Positions 18,785 through 30,335 of a DNA stretch of 64,000 nt are shown piece by piece. The notes beneath the pieces are model-generated. The model did not search any database, was not told where the DNA came from, and saw only the letters and a program-made list of their open reading frames with translations. The DNA is from Triplophysa rosa. Taxonomy: Eukaryota > Chordata > Actinopteri > Cypriniformes > Nemacheilidae. The stretch lies in NCBI RefSeq assembly GCF_024868665.1, contig NC_079908.1, forward strand, positions 4,671,152-4,735,151. Direction: 5' to 3'. The translations under genes and the position numbers were made by a program. Within the stretch, counting starts at the first letter, position 1; each line of letters begins with the position of its first letter.

Positions 18785-21700
18785 GTCTCTCGACGTTGTG
18801 TCTAACCGACAGAATGGGGTTTGTCTTGAGAACCTATCATCTTCTGAGTATTTAGAAAAGGCCAATGAAAATTGGCGAATGAAATTTGCATGCCGGGCTC
18901 CTCCCCGGATGTCCGGGTATAAGAGGGAAGCCGGCGTGCTCATTCATTCACCTTTTGTTCTTCAGAGCCTACGCATCTGGTGAGCTTCTCTACGATCTGG
19001 GTGATCATTCTTTCTGCTGGAATCTACGACGTGGACAGCGGACGGTCCCTTCCTGCAGTGACTCTCCCCTGGGCGTCTCGGCAGTTCCGGAGGTGTTCGA
19101 GCAAAAATTTCCTTTTCTAAAAGAGTAAATTTCTCCAGCGTGGCTTGTCCCGCTGTTCTCATGGGTGCAACACACTCATCGAGGAGGGGGACGGACACAA
19201 TGCCTGCTTCCAGTACGCTGGGGCAGACGTTGTGGATACGTCCTGCCGCACTGCGGGCGGTGACGATTCAGACGTTGCGTCACAGGTGGCTGTGTTCCCA
19301 CGGGACTCAGCCACCGCCTCGTTTGCTCCCCGTTCCGTGGCGGCAGGACTACGGCCCTGCCGTCCGCTATGGCAAGCAGCGAGGGTGATATGAGGATTAC
19401 TGTGAGCGATAATCCGCCAGCCACGGCTCACGGACCGTTCACACCTCGTTTCGCTCGTCTGACCGTTCCCCAAAAAAGACGGTCCGCCATCTTATTCCTC
19501 AATCACGTATTCGGACACGATGCGTGATGATGAGATTTCTCTTGCAGCATCGGGGGGTGACGTACTGCCATCCGACTCCGACGATTCCACGGGCTCCCTC
19601 CCTCGGGGGGTCGAGCCCAGGAAAAAGCAGATGTTGAGATGTCAGCCATGCTTTCCCGGGCCGCCGTGAGTGTTGGGTTGCAGTGCCCGCACTGCCTCTC
19701 CCGGCGCTCGTGGCTGGCTACATGGCGCCTGGGGTTTGAGCGCGGCTCCAAGCCGCGCCCGCCCCCAGTGCCGTGTTTACCGGAAATGCATGAGGAACTT
19801 TGTAAGACCTGAAACGCCCCTTCCCGGCACATTTCACGTCAAACAAAGTTCTGTCACCCTCTCTTCCCTCGAGACAGCTGGAGGATGCGTCGGTGTCCCC
19901 CAGGTGGAGTATGCCGCCGCAGTGCACTCGTGCCCGTAGGTGGTGGCCACTTGGGAGGGCTCGACCTAGACTCCCGTCCAAAGCATGTGGTGTCTCGGCA
20001 TCTCTGGTGTCGAGAGCTTACATTGCGGCGGACCAAGCTGCCTCCTCTCTCCACGCTATGGCTCCTGCCAGGCCAGGGCATTGAGAGAGCTCCACGAGGG
20101 TAAGACCGACCCAGCGCTTATGCAGGAACTCCGCACCGCCACTGACCTCGCTCTACGGGTGACCAAGGTGACCACGGGGGCCCTGGGTTGGACGATGTCC
20201 ACACTTGTGGTCCATGAGAAACTCCTCTGGCCAATACTTGCGCAGATGAGTAACGCTGAGAAGGTCCGCTTTCTCGACGTACCCGTCTCGCAAGGGGGGG
20301 CTGGTTGGTGTTACTGTCGAGCCGCAGCGGCCCCGCTCACCCCCCGCCTGTCGGGGGGGCGCGAGACCCGCACGCGGCCTCCCCGGAGGGTTCTCGACAG
20401 TAAGAAGCAGTCCTCCGTGCCGCAACTCGGCTGCCTCGGCCGTCGAGTCCCGTGCATTGTCTGCTTCCCAGCAGCCCTGGTCCTCTTCAACGCCCTCCAG
20501 CTCTGGCGCCCCCCACTCAGGCGGCCCCCCCTGGAGGAGACAGCGAAGAGGAGACCATCGCCCCATCAGCAGCCGCGGGGCAGCGGCTGTCATGGGAACA
20601 CCTCAGGGGGATCGAGGCTACCATTGGGCCCGACCCCAGCCACATCGCTGGGAAGTCGGATAGGGACGGATCCTGCCCCGTCCCTCCATCTGCTGGCCCC
20701 CAACGCCAGGCAGGAAAAACAGCAGAGCCGATCTCCTCCCCGGGGGTCCTCCCCCGGCAAGGAATCCGTACTGCTAGCCATCGAACCACCCTCCGCGGGG
20801 GCGATGAAGCAGATCAAACCTCTAGTCCCCCTGTGTCAGTTCTGGGAGCCTGGTCTCAGCTTCCCAGACTGTCAGGCTTGCTAAGGAAGACGATCCGTCT
20901 CAGCTACGCGATTCAGTTCGCTACACGTCCGCCCAAGTTCCGGGGTTTACCTCAGTCAGAGGCAGGGATGCCCCCATACTTCGGGCGGAGGTCGCCTCCC
21001 TTCTAGTGAAGGGAGCGATCGAGCCCGTCCCACCGGCCGAAATGTTCAGTGGGTTCTACAGCCCGTTCTTCATTGTCCCCAAGAAAGGCGGAGGGTTGCG
21101 CCCTATCTTGGATCTGCGTGTTCTGAACAGGCACCTACACAAGCTGCCTTTCAGGATGGTCACGCAGAAGCGCATCCTGGCGTCCGTCAGGCGTCAGGAC
21201 TGGTTCATGGCAATCGAACTGAAGGACGCGTACTTTCATGTCTCGATCCTCCGTAGGGACGGGCATATCAGTACAGGGTCCTCCCCTTCGGTCTGTCCCT
21301 GTCTCCACGAGTCTTTACGAAGGTTGTGGAAGCCGTCCTACGCGGTGCGGGTACTAACTATCTCGACGACTGGCTCAAGTTTTGACACACTCTCGAGATC
21401 TGTTGTGTACATACAGGGACCTGGTGCTCCGGGCACCTAGATCAGTGGGGCTACAGGTCAACTGAGAAAAGAGCAAGCTCTCCCCGGCGCAGAGCATCCT
21501 CTTTCTCGGTAGGGAACTCGACTCTGTCCTCACGAGTGGCCCCGCTCACCCCCCGGGGGGGGCGCGAGTCCTGCGACGAGGAAGCCCGCACCCTCGCGGC
21601 CTCCCAGAGGCAGAGCGCGCCCGGTCAGTGTTGAACTGCCTGAAGATCAGACAGTCAGCGGTCCCCCTGTAACAAGAGGCTCCTGGGATACATGGCATCC

Positions 21701-22925
21701 TCGGCGGGGGTGGTCCCCCTCGGGTCGATGCACATACGACCGCTCCAACACTGGCTGCAGAGTCAAGTTCCTTGGAGAGCGTGGCACACCGGCAGCAGGC
21801 GTATGGTCACACGCTTTTCTGCCGACACACCCTAACCCCCTGGTCTCCATGACCTTCTTGCGGACAGGGGTCCCCTTTGGGATGCCTCCCTGCAAGGTTG
21901 GGGTGCCGTGCGCAACGGGCAAGCAGTGTCGGGGCGGTGGACGGGCCCCCGCCTGCGTTGGCATTCAACTGCCTAGGGTTGTTGGTTGTGCTACTTGCAT
22001 TGAGGACTACCTCTCGTGCAGGGAAGCACGTGCTGGTCCGGTCGGACAGCACAGCTGCTGTGGCGTATTCTTTTACTCACAGCAGCTAACATGACTCGCC
22101 CGACGCCTCCTCCTCTGGAGTCAGCAGGTGATCAGCTCCCTGTGAGCCACACACATCCCAGGCGTCCTGAACCAGACAGCCGATGCGCTCTCTCGTCAGG
22201 CGACGCCTCGCGTAGAGTGGCGACTCCCTCCCCGCGCAGCCGGCTCATTTGGGGGCAGTTCGGCCAGGCACAGGTGGTCTTGTTGCCTCCCCGGACTCCA
22301 CCCATTGTCCGCTTTGGTACTCCCTGTCCGAGGTACCCTTGGCACGGATGCCCTTGCGCACAGCTGGCCGCGGGACAAGCGGAAGTACGCTTCCCCCCAG
22401 TGAGCCTCATTGCACAGGTCCTGTGCAAAGCCAGGGAAGAGGTGCATCAAGTGGTACTGGTTACGCCCCTTTGGCCTAATCAGGACTTGGTTCTCGGAGC
22501 TGAGGCTCTGACAACAACTCCCCCCTGGCCGCTCCCCCTGGCGGACAGCTTCCCCAGGGGAAGGGGCACGTTACGGCATCCCAGGCAAAATCTGGTCTCC
22601 ATGTCTGGACGGGACGAGGAGAACCTGAGTGACCCACCCCCGGTCCGGTTGGGACGTCACTCAGGCTAGGGCTTCGGCCACTGGGCGGCTATACGCCCAT
22701 AGGTGGTGCCTCTTCTCGTCCTGGTGCTCTTCTCGGCGAGAAGACCCGCGGAGTTGCTCGGTCGGGTACGAGCTGTCCTGTCCTCAAGAGAGACGGGGGA
22801 GTAACCTCTCCCCCTCCACACTGGGAATGTATGTAGCCGCTACGGCCGCTCATCATGACCCAAGTGCTGGGTAGCCTCTGGGACAGCACGACCTGGTCAT
22901 TAGGTTCCTAAGGGGCACGAGAGTG
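18785..22925 (+). mobile_element. DIRS-like retrotransposon, degraded: leader, gag-like, RT, RNase H, start of tyrosine recombinase
   Basis: The order matches DIRS elements. The leader begins near gttgtgtctaaccgacagaatgggg and has few long ORFs to about 19500. The gag-like region is 19500-20340 (ELRTATDLALRVTKVTTGALG, EKVRFLDVPVSQGG). Proline-rich linker follows, then RT from 21006 (GFYSPFFIVPKKGGGLRPIL, AIELKDAYFHVSI) with the YLDDW catalytic box at 21358-21372 after a frameshift. RNase H-like sequence lies at 21860-22065 (LALRTTSRAGKHVLVRSDS). At 22826-22925 there is GMYVAATAAHHDP then HDLVIRFLRGTR, the core-binding start of the recombinase. The catalytic recombinase domain and the right terminus are missing. 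Confidence 0.8.
21006..21380 (+). pseudogene. DIRS reverse transcriptase, frameshifted
   Basis: It opens GAIEPVPPAEMFSGFYSPFF and runs through LNRHLHKLPFRMVTQ to FHVSIL. The frame then shifts near 21250, and LPFGLSLSPRVFTKVVEAVL continues to YLDDWLKF and a TGA. The DD pair is retained. It would synthesise the cDNA of the element if intact; multiple breaks make it non-functional. Confidence 0.8.
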
Positions 22926-23240
22926 TGTTTGAAGCAAAAAGACTTGCTGAATAGAACTAACTGAAAAAAAAAGCATTGTATTAACAGTGCTTGCATTTTA
23001 AGGTTCTGCAATTCAACATGGTTGCATATTTAAGGTGTGATTTTTTTCAAATGTAAAAATTTCACACACAGTTTCACCGTTTAAAAATTCAATAATCAAA
23101 ATTCTCCTTTTAAATTTCGTTAAAAAAATTCAACTTGTTTTAAAATACAACCTTTAATATTCGACAGACAAATTTCAGTTCATATTATTTCGGTTTAAAA
23201 ATTCGCTTCCACAAATTCAATGGTTCAAATTCGGCTTGAA
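22926..23240. repeat. AT-rich stretch with recurring aaattcaa words
   Basis: The words aaaattcaa, aaattc and ttcaaattcgg recur many times in about 250 bp between the broken DIRS end and 23240. This looks like a degenerate simple or dispersed repeat. No coding potential is seen. Confidence 0.4.
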
Positions 23241-25009
23241 ATTCAAAGTTTCACATCCGGGAATCCCAGGAGAAGCAATAGAGCGCCGATTCCGCCAATG
23301 CATGATCTCTTACCTGCTGCCTGACCGCTTCACCAGCAGGTGGTGCAAGTCGCTTCTGACGAAGACCAAAGCAAGAAATACAGATACTTTTTATATGTTT
23401 GCAGCACAGTCCACTCATCTGCTCGATTAAGTGAATTTATTTGATCTCATAGATCTCTTCTTATGTATCATCAACATCAGAAATTTTAGGTTTCCTGCTC
23501 TGGCTCGAAGGAATTAAGTTATTTTTTACTTCAGCACATCGTGTTCACATAAATACATCATCAGCATACAGGACATGTATTGTGTTTGAAGCGGTCAAAT
23601 AACTGAGATCTCAACTAGGAGCTTATTGACAAATGCTCTGATTTTAACGCGTACTCTCCCATGTGCTTCTGTTTATATGACGTAGCTGCAATCTCAACAA
23701 ACATTCTTTTTATTTTCCTCGCATGATCTTGTTTTAATTTGAGACTCTCAGAAAATGCTGAATGTTGTGGAATTGTGGAAACGTTCGTTTGTTAATACGA
23801 GACAGAAAAACTGATATTTTAGCAAAGCGAACTTCTTGAGCAGGCCAGATAAAATAGACCAGATAAAAATAGACAGCACTTTCTTTAGAACCCGACTAGA
23901 CCCGAAACGTCTTGTGCAGCCAAGCAAGATACCTCACCACTTCCGTTTGAAAAATGCCCTGTGATTCCCATATTCGTCGTGACGACGTAACATTGGACGT
24001 TAGGGACATGGTGATTACTTCCTGAAGACATACCTGGAACCTACCATATTCGTCGCAGAGACATACCAAATAACGTTTCTGGGACGTGGTGAGCATGTCC
24101 TAACGTCCAAACAGTCACGTTGTAAAAATCGTTTTTTATTTAAACAATTATCATCCCTCACATGGAGGATTAAATAAATTTGTGATTGAATCTGTGCGTT
24201 AAATATTCAATTTTATTCATAATCGGAGTAATTCTCTATTCAAATATGTATAAAGCAGGCTACAGTCTAACGACTATAAAACTCAACACAGCACTTTACA
24301 TCACAATCAGATATTTTATAGTACATGACATAAATAATGACTGCAACACAATATAGAGGATTTAAAGCAGATATGTATTTACAGAGATGAATAAACATTA
24401 ATCTTAACATTATATTCTTGTTTTACCACATAGGTTTAGCAGGTTGTCCGTTTTTAGAAACAACAATCAAAAGCTTCTTTAGTCACACTCACAAACATCA
24501 GGGTCCGTTCATTTAAACGCATCAAATCGATCAAGAATCACTAAAATACGTGTTTACTCTCACATCTAAGGTATAAAGTAAAGAAAGAATATTAATAAAT
24601 TGCTAAAGTAATATATCAGGCAGTGAGGTAAAAAGAAATGACCATTAACGTTTAAATGATGCAAGATCAGACGCGCGAACTAAAGTAGAAACGCAGTTTT
24701 AATTGTGGTATCGAATTAAACTCCTGTTTAATAGCTGTCAGAAGTCGGATTTACAGCATTCGTCTTGACATTATAACATATTTTACTCGGATCATGAATT
24801 TTCCATACAATAACATAAATAGAAATGACCAGACGTTCACAACGTTATTTTCTGGAACGCAAGCAAAAATTCTAAGAAATGGACGTTGCCAAGACGTCCT
24901 CAGAACGTGGTCACAAAGTAATGTCACGGTGACCAAATAAAGTACTACTAAACTGTCTCTTTATTATTTGTATAATAAATCAAAAAAAAAAAATTCTCCA
25001 GTGTTTCTT
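23241..25009. other. intergenic, repeat-derived in parts
   Basis: No gene is recognised. From 23930 to 24110 and again at 24825-24935 there are words built on ACGT (ggacgttagggacatggtg, gggacgtggtgagcatgtcc, ggacgttgccaagacgtcc, gaacgtggtcac) in partly inverted arrangement, suggesting the two ends of a DNA element of about 1 kb. The sequence between is AT-rich. Confidence 0.4.
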
Positions 25010-25201
25010 CTCGTCTTCATTTGGGACTCCCTTGTCTCAGGACTTTCTCATGTCTCAGTTGTGTCTACTTTAATTTATCCTAAGGAGTTTTAGGAGAAAA
25101 AAATCTGAGACACTGTTGATACTACAATGAGAGATAAATAAGAGTCTCAGCTAAATCTCACAAGCTCAGAAAGAGCAACCTCTAAACAATAATATAGTAA
25201 T

Positions 25202-25760
25202 CGTCATGAACGGGGGTGAGAGACACGGATAGACGGACAGAGGACCCAAGTGCAGACAGCGGGTAAGGGGTTAAACAAGACTTTTAATAATAATAACTAA
25301 ATACAAAACAAAGACCCACGTGGGGGTAAACAGGGGGAACAAGAACAAGACTAACTAAACTAACAAGACTAGACTAGACTAGACTAATAACACATCACAT
25401 AGCAACACAATAAACTAGACTTACTAACTCGACAGGCACTCACCAACTCGACAGGCACTCACCAACTCGACAGGCACTCACCAACACGACAAACACAATA
25501 CAGTGCAATGATCCGACACATGACAGAGAACACAGGGGCATTAAATAAGGGGACAAATCAAAGGGGAACAGGTGTGGGGCATGAACTAATTAACAACCAA
25601 TAACGAGGGATACAAAAGGGCGGGAACACAGACAAGGACCAGAGAGAGTATAGAAGGCCGAAAGGGTCAAAATGACTCTCTCCACACATAACAAGGGATC
25701 CTGCCGTGATTCTGCCACAAGATCAAGAAAGACATGACAAGATGAGGCAGAATCACGACA
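25202..25760 (-). mobile_element. solo LTR with exact 5-bp TSD
   Basis: Flanked by GTAAT at 25197-25201 and 25761-25765. Read on the minus strand it starts TGTCGTGATTCTGCC and ends GTTCATGACG. It contains a TATTTAATG promoter-like box near 25550 and an ATTAAAAG poly(A)-signal-like word near 25280. Three copies of a 20-bp unit (ctcgacaggcactcaccaa) lie at about 25436-25495. No internal retroviral or retrotransposon sequence remains, consistent with LTR-LTR recombination. The parent superfamily is unknown. Confidence 0.85.
25436..25495. repeat. short tandem repeat within the solo LTR (20-bp unit, 3 copies)
   Basis: Unit aactcgacaggcactcacca repeated three times. Next to it is a separate short actag run (agactagactagactaataa). 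Confidence 0.9.
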
Positions 25761-26540
25761 GTAATAGAGTATTGAAAGAGATTGCAGCAAGACAATAAAG
25801 AGATGTACAATGTTTCCCCCATGACATTCTCAGTTTCAACTCCTTTTCTCTCATATATTACTTGTCTTATTTGGGTCTATTTTTTTCCTCCTGATGAATT
25901 TTAGGAGAAACATAAGGATGCAAAGCTGAAACCTAAAATAGACATATAAGAGATTTGCAACCTCATATTGTGAGATTTGTAAAAGCAATCTCTGAGCAAT
26001 AAAATGTTCTAATCTAATCTAATGAGTCCTGAAGGAGATAACAGCAATAAAATAAACAGAACTCCTATGTTTCCCACACCATATATTTGATTCTGTCTCA
26101 TCTTCTTCTCCGAACTTACTTAAGTCTAATTTGTGTCTATTTCTATTTCTCCTAGGGGATTTTAGGAGAAACATGGGAGGACAAAGCTGATACCTTAATT
26201 ATACATATAGGAGATTTGCAAAAATTCTGATGCTAGAAAGAGCAATCTCTGAGCAATAAAATGTTAGGTGATGAGTCCAGAAGGAGATTACAGCAAGACA
26301 AAGAAATTTCCCAAGGTTGTTTTACCACAATCTCAGTTTTGACTCAGTTCCTCTCAGACATCTCTCATTTGCATTGATTTCTGTTTCTCCAAAGCTATTT
26401 TAAGAGAAACATCTGCTAAACTGCTCACATTTAATCAAGAAACATATGAGAATCACAACTAAGTCTCCTGAGTTTAGAAAAAGTAACCAACGAGGCTGTT
26501 TTCAGTTAAGACAGCTCAATCATGAGACAATTCTGAAGTC

Positions 26541-29500
26541 TTATCCTGGAAAATGCCCCTCAAAGTTTATAATTTTATGAATAAAATATACCACACAATA
26601 TATTTTTACACATATTCAAAGTTTTTAAATGCAGCACCATATCCAGACAGACTGAAGAGCAGGTAAATTTGGTGACACTTGAAGTTGTCAGCATGTCTCA
26701 GGGATGCTGATTACCCATAAATCCAATGAATCTGATTTTTTTTAAACTGCACTATTAGTTAGGATCACGTTTTAAATAGAACAGAATATTATAGCTCAAT
26801 AGTAACTGCACTTTTTGTGTCATTTTTGTGGTCTTATGGGTTAATAGTGATAACCTCAGGGAGCACCATCAGGATTTACGTTCATTGGCTCTGTCAGCTT
26901 CCTGTGTAGGATTTTTATCCATTTGATCCAAAGGCCGCTTAATATGTGAAGGATGTCATAGGATGGGTGGCTTTAGGCTGTGGTATCAGGTGGCAAAGAC
27001 AAACAAGTGATTTAGAGCCGCCCTGTGGCCACTTCTCTTTGAAGTTTCTCTCTGAGGTCAGTGTCGTCAGGTGTCTGCAACTGTTGCCGTCAGTCTGGAA
27101 GCTGACATGGAGGATGTGGCTGGTGGATCTGGATTCCTCCGGACCCCAATGCGGGTAATTGATTTCAGGGCAGATGGCCTTCTTACACCCTGTTTGCTGA
27201 GCGTTTAGTGTCCATAGTGTAGCCTGTGGAGTTCTGTCAACAGTAATTCAATTAGAGACGCAGAAGTGTGACTAAATGCAACCCACCAAGCACCTTTCCA
27301 TATGTGTGTTTTCAACCCATTCACCCACCACAGGTTGCTTTCCATCTATGCTAGGATCTCATCTAGTAATGCAAGGATTATACTTATAAGTTATACAGGA
27401 AAAGGACACAACCTTTGCCATGAATCAAATCCCTTGTGTGGGATAACAGCCAATTACTATAATTATGCTGTACAAAAATTACATCTGTGCTAGCACTACT
27501 GATCAAAAACTAGCAATTATTCTATATACGGTGTATAATTACAATACATTGTACTATGGATTTATTGTATTTATAGTTACTACAATAGTATATTGTAGTT
27601 ATTGAGCGCAATGAGACAATATGATGGAGAGAAGAATGGGGTGGTGGGGTCAGAAAATGTCAAAATAGGGCAATTCCAGTGTTATAGATGTGACATTTTG
27701 GGTTATAATAATAATATGTTTAATGTATACATAGTGCCTCTCTCAGGCTCAAGCATGCTTTACAAGGGACACCAATTCAACAATGAATCTATCATTTTAA
27801 AATAAAAAACAAAATGGGCATTTGCCCAATCGAGAAGTCAATTAAAATGCAGTTGCACAACAATGGATTATGGTTATGGATGACATATAAACAGAGAATG
27901 TATTTGTTACCAATATATTAAAACATCTGTTTATATTTGACTAAACCCTTGTTAGAGTCTAAACATCAGAAAAATGTCTATGCACAAGTTTTCTATTTTT
28001 AAAAAGGGAAATAAAAATGTGTTGTGGATGTGACAAAAAAGGACAGTTTTTGAGAGACATATTTTGTAGGATTACAGTGTGTTTAAATGCACATACCAAA
28101 AGCAATAATACCCAACAAGTGCAGAAGGGATGCCCCTTCATAGAACATAAAATGCTTTATTTAATTTTCATGTGTCCATTTATGAGGTTTATGTACTGTT
28201 AGGGGTGTCACAATATACCAACCACAAATAATGGGAATATTTGTGATATTAAAGCAGCAGCTTGTTTTTTTTTTACTGCAAATGTGTGGAACTGTAAAGA
28301 ATGTGTTTTATTCAGAAATGGAACTGGCAGGAGACTGACAAAAGGGGTTAACGGATGGTTTGCTACATTTTCAGATTTTGAAAAAAGAAAAAGATTATGA
28401 AAGAAGATGAATAATAATAATAATAGAAAATAATTACCCAAACAGATTATTTATTTATAACCACTGCAATTTTACATAAAAAATAAAAAGTGAATGCTTT
28501 GATTCCATTGTGACTATGATTTTTTTTAGTCCAGCACCAGTATCTGGTTGACACTCCAACATAATAGGTGGTGGTAAGGCATCAATTTAAAAATGTATCT
28601 TAAAAGCCACAGTGGTTACATTCATTCTCTCCAGTTCTTTACAGTCATTTTTTTAGTGTGGCTCATTAAAAACAAATCAAAGCATTACTATTTTATGTTT
28701 TCAAAACTTCATAAATGTAATACTATTTTCTACTGCCCACCCATAACACTGACATAATTTTTTCTCTAGATTTGACTCTAGATTGCGCAAAGATGGGACC
28801 TTAAATAATATCAGCTGAAAAAAATAATTTAAAAGCGTTGGCACGTTTTAAATAAAACACTTGGTTAGGAAAATGACAGAATGAGTATGTCTGCTGGAAC
28901 CCAGTGAAAGCCACAAAACTAATTGGATACACATGTCCTTCCAGATCAAGCAGAACCAATCAGATCTAGCTTTACTTCCTGCTCTGTTGGACAGCTGTCC
29001 CCCTCTGGAAAGTTGAAATTTTCAACAAGGGCGAGGAGGAGGATGGCTGGAACAGGCAGGTGATTTGAGAGTAAGAATGTATAACACAAGCTTACTGCTT
29101 ACAATGGAGCGTGCAAAAGACAAACTGAGAACTATAAATACATATTTTTAATTTGGATGATAACAGAACCCAAACTAAATTAAGATGAATTATGACACTA
29201 CTGTTCTCTTCAGAGTTGCTTTATAATTGCATTTGAATAGTTGAAGACTGTATATAATAAATGAGGTGACCGCTCAATGTTTACCAGTAAATATCTAAAG
29301 GTCTGTTTTCACAATTTTGCATTATTGCAAAGTAGTTTTACATTATACAGTATACACATTAGTACAGTTATTTTTTCATAAAATGTGCATAACAGTTAAA
29401 ATAATCTGATTGTAAATAGACTGTTATGTCAATAGTCAGTTTGTAATCATACTTGCTATTATTATCAATTTTAGATTAGCAATACTTAGTAGTAAATAGT

Positions 29501-29764
29501 AAAAATAATTGTATATAGTAAATGATTACTGAATTGATGATAACTTCAAAAATATTTAAAGAAATGTACCTCATTTTAATTTATCTAACAATGCATATAA
29601 TAATAATTACATATTCTAATTAACGTTACTGTGAAAATAACAAGATGTCTATAGGTTTTGTATCGAACCATTTTATTCGTAATAATATAATGTGTACGTC
29701 TTCAGTTGGCCCCCAGTGAGCAAGGCAAAAGTAGCAAGGAACTAACATTACTGGGAGAAACCAG
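26541..29764. other. intergenic, mostly unique-looking sequence
   Basis: No gene is recognised on either strand. The stretch 26880-27280 is less AT-rich and more complex than its surroundings (includes ggtaattgatttcag and gtaattcaattagaga, homeodomain-type TAATT words) and could be a conserved non-coding element; the same may hold for 28900-29060. A (TAA)n run lies near 28415. ORFs are short and unsupported. Confidence 0.4.
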
Positions 29765-29917
29765 TAGTGTTGTAGTCGAGACCATCTAAACTGAGTCCAA
29801 GACAAGACCAAGATCAGAGTGTTTCGAGACCAAGACAAGACCACGATTTTGAAGGGCTGAGAGCAAAGACCAAGACCAACACTCCTTAAAATCATCTGAA
29901 AGAGCCATATAATCTTA

Positions 29918-30335
29918 AAGGGATAGTTCACCCAAAGATGAACATTCTTTCATCATTAACTCACTCCCAAGTTGTTTGTGATGTGATACAGCAGTACGTG
30001 TATAAATTACTTTGTTCTGCTTGACACAAAGATAGATATTTGTAAGAATGTTAGCAATTTTCAGTTCTGGGACATCATTGAAAATAAAATGGTAGTCAAA
30101 GGTGCCCCAGAACTGTTTGATTTCCAAAAATCTTCAAAATATCTAATTTTGTGTTTAACAGCACCAAAAAACAATATTTTGTCCTACTATGGTAGTCAAT
30201 GATATCCCAGAAGTGAAAATTGCTAACATTAAATCCATTTCTTTGTGTTCAACAGAACAAAGAAATGTATACAGGTTTGGAACAACTTGATGGTGAATAA
30301 AATTTTCATTTTTGGGAGAACTATCCCTTTTTTGG
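29918..30335. mobile_element. MITE with AAAGGGATAGTTC ends
   Basis: The left end is aaagggatagttcaccc; the right end gggagaactatccctttt is its approximate complement. This is a very common cyprinid short repeat type. The interior repeats tggtagtcaa and a cccagaa motif in both halves. Non-coding. Confidence 0.8.

Larger units (their letters stand above)
25010..26540. repeat. tandem array of four diverged ~240-260 bp units, split by a solo LTR
   Basis: The landmark TTAGGAGAAA recurs at 25090, 25901, 26162 and (as TTAAGAGAAA) 26400. After subtracting the 564-bp LTR insertion the spacings are about 247, 261 and 238 bp. Each unit also has a gagcaatctctgagcaataaaat-like segment and ends in a cacaatctcagtttt-like segment. 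Non-coding. Confidence 0.85.

Noticed and set aside
19140..20900. Many overlapping ORFs of 70-300 codons on both strands in the DIRS region
   Set aside because: GC-rich degraded retroelement; only the frame with the gag-like and RT motifs is meaningful and the others are shadows.
25436..25495. Three direct repeats resembling a CRISPR array
   Set aside because: Contiguous 20-bp tandem units without spacers, inside a solo LTR of a vertebrate genome.
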